7,859 bases of DNA, taken from Acidicaldus organivorans (GTDB taxonomy: Bacteria > Pseudomonadota > Alphaproteobacteria > Acetobacterales > Acetobacteraceae). The translations under genes and the position numbers were made by a program. Within the stretch, counting starts at the first letter, position 1. Each line of letters begins with the position of its first letter. The notes under the pieces were generated by a model. It was not told the DNA's origin, ran no database searches, and was given only the letters and a program-made list of their open reading frames with translations. Positions 4,494 through 7,859 of this stretch are shown piece by piece. The DNA lies in assembly GCA_000759655.1 (NCBI GenBank), contig KN173871.1, positions 8,467 through 16,325 of the forward strand, in the 5' to 3' direction.

Positions 4494-7400
4494 GGGAGAG
4501 GCGGGCGAGGGCGGCGACCAGCTCTCCCGAGACCCGCCGGAAGGCGGGGCTTTCCACGCCTTCCTGGGCAGCCACCCGGCGCAGCGAGGCGTAGATATCG
4601 GCGATGGTGCTTCCTTCGAGGTGATGGTCGTGGATGAAACGGGCGAGACCATCGGTGCCGTCGGCGGCGAGCGCCGCAGAGGGGGTCTGGGCGAGACGGT
4701 GCCGGCGCGTCCAGACCCAGTGCGCCGCGATGGCCCCAAGCCCGGAACGGGGCGCGGTGAGATCGAGATCGAGCGAGAACCGCGCCGCCCAGTCCGGGAG
4801 CCGTTCGGCCGGCAGGGGGCGGGCGAAGACGAAACCTTGGCCGGAATGGGCGCCAAGGATCGCCACCGCCTCGGCCAGGGCGAAGCTCTCGAGCCCCTCT
4901 GCCACCACTTCGAGGCCGAGATCATCGCCCATCTGCACCAGCGCCCCCACCAGATGCAGCGTCTTGACCGGCTCGCGGTCGATCTCGCGCATCAAGCCCT
5001 GGTCGATCTTGAGCTCGCGGAAGGGGAGATCGCGCAGGCGCTGGAGACTGCTGTAGCCCGCGCCGAGGTCGTCGATGGAGAGATGGATGCCGAGTCCGAC
5101 GAGCTGGCCGAGGATCTGCTGGCGCGGCGTGTCGCGGCCGAGCCATTCCTCCTCGGTGAGTTCGAGGTAAAGCCGCTCGGGGGGGATGCCGCTCGCCGCA
5201 ACCCGCGCCCGCAACGTGGCGGCGAGATCGGGGCGGATGAGGGTGGTGGGGGGCAGGTTGAGGGAGACGGCGAGGCGGAGCCCGGCGCGTTCCCAGCGGC
5301 CGAGATCGGCGAGCGCCTGATCGAGGCCGAGGCGGAAGATCTGGTCGAGATCGCTTTCGCCCAAGAGCGGCAGGAACTGGGCGGGCGGGATCACCTCACC
5401 CGAGGGAAGGCTGAGGCGGGCCAGCGCCTCGACCTTGACCACGCGGCCGGTGCGGAGCGAGACGATCGGCTGGGAATGGAGGGTGAACCCTCCGTCGAGC
5501 AGGGCGCTGCGCCAGGTCTTGGCGGTGTCGGGGGCGAGGACGGGCATGCTGCCCGCGCGTTTCTTGAGCCGGCGCAGGGCGGCGAAGCGCTCGCTCAGGC
5601 CCGTCGCGAACTGGCGCATCCAGTGTGCTTCGAACTGGTTGGGGAAGAGACCGAAGAGGACGAGGATGAGATCGGTTCGCCCGTGCTCGTCGAGGATGGG
5701 AACGGCGAGCGAGGAGCGGATGCCGGCCGCGAGCAGGGCATCGCGCCACGGCGCCACCCGCGGATCGAGCGCGGAGTTGATGCAGCTCTGCAGTTCGCGG
5801 CTGCGCCAGGCGGTGCCGAGGATGCCGCGGCCGAATTCGGAGACGGGATCGAGCGAGGGGCTGTGGCCGATTTCCGATTGCAGGAGCTGCCGGAGCCGGC
5901 CTTCGATCGCATCGCTGAGGAGCTCGGCATGGAAGCGGCCCGAAAGGTCGGGACGCATCAGCGCCGCCCCGGCGAGGCCGGGGAGCCGCGCCAGCGCCTC
6001 GAGCACGCGCTGGGCGGCATCGACCCAGAGGAGCGGCGTCTCGGCCTCGGTGAAGAGATCGGCGGCGCGGTAGGTCTCGACGATCCGCTCATGGGCCTCG
6101 ATCTGCGCGGCAGTCGATTCCTGGATGCGGGCGTTGAGGATGGCGGCGATGTCGTGCCGGGCGGCGGCGCGCAGCGGCAGGGCGGCGAGTCTCTGGGCGA
6201 GCAGGTTCTGCAAGGTACCGGCGGCCTGTGCGAGCAGGGTGGGATCGGCCCCGGTGAGGGCGTGGAGGTGGCCCATTTCTTCGCCCGCGGCGAGGATCGC
6301 GGCGCGGGAGGCGGTGGGCTCGAGGATGATGATGATGTCCTCGATCAGGCGCTTCCGCCGCCGTTCGCGCTCGGCTTCGGTCACCGCGCGCAGCAGGGCG
6401 CGGAACAGCGGAAAGCGGGCGAACTGGGTGATGAAGGCATCGACCAGCTCGACCGGATCGATCCGGCCGGGAAACCCGTGCTCGGCGAGGATGGCCGCCG
6501 CCTCCGCGCCAAAAGGGTCTTCCGGAAGGTGGGCGGGGGCTGCCTGTTCGAGGAGGCCCGGCCGCCAGCGGCACCACCACGCCCCCTGTCCGGCCTTACC
6601 CGATTTGGCGACGTAGAGGGCGGCGTCGGCGCGGCGGAGGAGGAGATCGGGATCGTTGCCGTCATCGGGAGCGATTGCCACGCCGAGGCTGAAGCGGGCG
6701 TTGACCACGCAGCCATCGCCGAGATCGAAAGGCTGGGCCACCGCTCCGCGTAGGCGCTCGACGGCGACGGTGAGTTCGGCGGGTTCTCTGAGGCCCTCGA
6801 TGGCGAAGGCGAACTCGTCACCGCCGAAGCGGCAGAGGAGGTCGGATTCGCGCATGAGGCGGCGCAACCGCTCGGCGAAGCCGCGCAGCAGCCCATCGCC
6901 GCTGGCATGGCCCCAGGCGTCGTTGACCGGCTTGAGATCGTCGATGTCGAGCAGTCCGACCGCAAGCCGGGTGCCGGCGCGCCGGGCGCGGGCCAGCGCG
7001 TGGGGGAGGCTTTCCTCGAAGAAAAGCCGGTTGTGGAGGCCGGTGAGCGCATCCTGGCGGGCGAGGTGGAACTGGCGGCGCTCTTCCTCGATCAGGCGGG
7101 TCTTGAAGTCGAAGGCGGCAAGGCCGTGCTCGAGCAGCGCGGTGAGCCGGTGGCAGAGGGCGATCACCGCCGCATCGAAGGTTCCGGCCCGGCGCGAGAT
7201 CAGGTTGAGGAGGGCGAACGGGGTTCCCTGGCGGCGCAGCGGGAAACTGGCCACCGCTTCCAGGCCGAGCGCCTTGGCCAGCGGGTGTGAGGGGCGGTGG
7301 ACGGGATCACGCAGGAACTGGTTGTCGATTACCGGCTCCCCCCTTCGCCAGGCGGTGGCGGCGAGACTGGGCGGGGCATCATCGAGCCGGAGGCGGAGGT

Positions 7401-7859
7401 GGCGGAGGACGTCGCTTTCCACCCCGGCGGCCGAGAGGATCTCGATCTCACCCTCCGGGTTAGGGCGTCCGATCCAGGCAAGGTCGAAGAGGCGGGGCTG
7501 GACCACCCGGGCGCAGACATCGAAGAGCATCTCCGCCTCGCTTCGCGCCTGGATCAGCGTCTCGGAGACGCCGAGCAGGGCGTTGTGGAAAGCCTGGAGG
7601 CGTTCGAGCCGGACCTTGCGGTCCAGCGCCGAAAGCGCCTGGCTCACCTCGCGGGCGAGATCCTCGAGGACGGAGGTGAATTCCTCGTCGAACCGGTCCT
7701 GCTCGCTGGCATAGAGACCGAGCAGCGCGATCACCTCGCCTTCGCGGTGCAACGGGAGGGTCGCCGAGGCGGCGATCTGGTGGCGCCGGGCGCGTTCGAA
7801 CCAGGGGGCGATGGTGGGCTCCGCCTCGAGAAAAGGGACGATGATCGCCTGGCCCTCGC
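4483..7859 (-). CDS. Multidomain c-di-GMP enzyme: GAF-GAF-GGDEF-globin-GAF-EAL (5' truncated by window)
   Basis: The frame stays open to the window edge, and the TTG at 7752 lies inside a GAF domain, so the true start is outside. I number residues from the first full codon (7855-7857); 1,124 are visible. Domains in order: partial GAF (1-85), GAF (about 90-250), GGDEF (about 257-425), globin-type sensor (about 440-590), GAF-like (about 595-763), EAL (about 780-1025) and an unassigned tail (about 1036-1124). GGDEF is intact: DALTGLHNR at 269-277, metal-site DIDD from 304, inhibitory site RESD at 336-339 and GGDEF at 345-349. The globin motif MGHLHALTG offers His532 as the haem ligand. EAL keeps EALAR (Glu810), Asn867, the LELTE glutamates (899/902), Asp929-Asp930 in DDLGAGYSS, Lys950, Glu987 in AEGLE and Gln1007. 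Both synthesis and hydrolysis of c-di-GMP are therefore predicted, with the sensors setting the balance. No membrane segment is visible, so it is likely cytosolic. It converges on the MFS gene with an 11-bp overlap. The globin assignment is by motif and position only. Confidence 0.9.
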   Translation of the reverse strand, partial: EGQAIIVPFLEAEPTIAPWFERARRHQIAASATLPLHREGEVIALLGLYASEQDRFDEEFTSVLEDLAREVSQALSALDRKVRLERLQAFHNALLGVSETLIQARSEAEMLFDVCARVVQPRLFDLAWIGRPNPEGEIEILSAAGVESDVLRHLRLRLDDAPPSLAATAWRRGEPVIDNQFLRDPVHRPSHPLAKALGLEAVASFPLRRQGTPFALLNLISRRAGTFDAAVIALCHRLTALLEHGLAAFDFKTRLIEEERRQFHLARQDALTGLHNRLFFEESLPHALARARRAGTRLAVGLLDIDDLKPVNDAWGHASGDGLLRGFAERLRRLMRESDLLCRFGGDEFAFAIEGLREPAELTVAVERLRGAVAQPFDLGDGCVVNARFSLGVAIAPDDGNDPDLLLRRADAALYVAKSGKAGQGAWWCRWRPGLLEQAAPAHLPEDPFGAEAAAILAEHGFPGRIDPVELVDAFITQFARFPLFRALLRAVTEAERERRRKRLIEDIIIILEPTASRAAILAAGEEMGHLHALTGADPTLLAQAAGTLQNLLAQRLAALPLRAAARHDIAAILNARIQESTAAQIEAHERIVETYRAADLFTEAETPLLWVDAAQRVLEALARLPGLAGAALMRPDLSGRFHAELLSDAIEGRLRQLLQSEIGHSPSLDPVSEFGRGILGTAWRSRELQSCINSALDPRVAPWRDALLAAGIRSSLAVPILDEHGRTDLILVLFGLFPNQFEAHWMRQFATGLSERFAALRRLKKRAGSMPVLAPDTAKTWRSALLDGGFTLHSQPIVSLRTGRVVKVEALARLSLPSGEVIPPAQFLPLLGESDLDQIFRLGLDQALADLGRWERAGLRLAVSLNLPPTTLIRPDLAATLRARVAASGIPPERLYLELTEEEWLGRDTPRQQILGQLVGLGIHLSIDDLGAGYSSLQRLRDLPFRELKIDQGLMREIDREPVKTLHLVGALVQMGDDLGLEVVAEGLESFALAEAVAILGAHSGQGFVFARPLPAERLPDWAARFSLDLDLTAPRSGLGAIAAHWVWTRRHRLAQTPSAALAADGTDGLARFIHDHHLEGSTIADIYASLRRVAAQEGVESPAFRRVSGELVAALARLSLTR

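Noticed and set aside
6319..6345. GATGATGATGATG run as a microsatellite or regulatory repeat
   Set aside because: It encodes the IIII stretch of a helix in the globin-type region and is explained by coding sequence.
4621..6753. A 710-codon open frame on the plus strand inside the c-di-GMP gene
   Set aside because: It lies entirely antisense to strongly recognisable GGDEF, globin, GAF and EAL coding sequence. Its translation is low-complexity, rich in Glu, Gly, Ala and Arg, with no recognisable motif. Long antisense frames like this are expected when GC-rich codons leave few stops.
7750..7752. TTG at 7752 as the start of the c-di-GMP gene
   Set aside because: The frame stays open to the window edge, and the 35 residues upstream continue a GAF domain, so the gene is truncated by the window.
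1..7859. Mobile element, defence system or CRISPR array
   Set aside because: No transposase, integrase, nuclease, toxin-antitoxin pair, spaced repeats or tRNA-linked attachment site is visible, and base composition is even except for the short AT-rich promoter patches.

Overview
The window is GC-rich, densely packed bacterial chromosome. An alphaproteobacterium, perhaps of the Acetobacteraceae/Rhodospirillales type, fits best, but this is an inference. It rests on the high GC and on an AT-rich operator-like site that matches the Zur consensus I recall for the Agrobacterium group. There is no rRNA, tRNA, CRISPR array, transposase or other clear sign of a mobile element.

Layout, left to right. 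(1) Positions 1-558, plus strand: the 3' part of an alpha/beta hydrolase related to polyhydroxyalkanoate (PHA) depolymerases and synthases. (2) Positions 559-719: an intergenic region with a short direct repeat, a weak terminator-like fold, and an AT-rich block. The block carries a Zur-like box and a perfect 12-bp tandem repeat just before a strong ribosome binding site. (3) Positions 720-3261, plus strand: a compact three-gene zinc/manganese-family ABC importer in the order binding protein, ATPase, permease. The gap between the first two genes is 9 nt and the last two overlap by 14 nt, so the three are very probably one transcript repressed when metal is sufficient. (4) Positions 3327-4493, plus strand: a YnfM-like major facilitator transporter, preceded by a small hairpin and a 13-bp palindrome. 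(5) Positions 4483-7859, minus strand: the 3' part of a very large cyclic-di-GMP signalling gene. It runs tail to tail with the transporter gene and the two overlap by 11 bp.

The most interesting gene is the last. The visible 1,124 residues read as GAF (partial), GAF, GGDEF, globin-type sensor, GAF, EAL, then an unassigned C-terminal helical region. Both output domains keep their catalytic motifs, and the GGDEF domain keeps its inhibitory RxxD site. One protein could therefore make and degrade c-di-GMP under control of a haem gas sensor and several GAF sensors.

The metal importer takes up Zn or Mn/Fe at the periplasm. Its predicted ligand set (His, His, Glu plus an acidic residue) is closer to manganese-type binding proteins than to classical ZnuA, while the operator looks Zur-like, so the true metal is open. 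Nothing in the sequence shows a functional link between the importer, the MFS transporter and the c-di-GMP gene.
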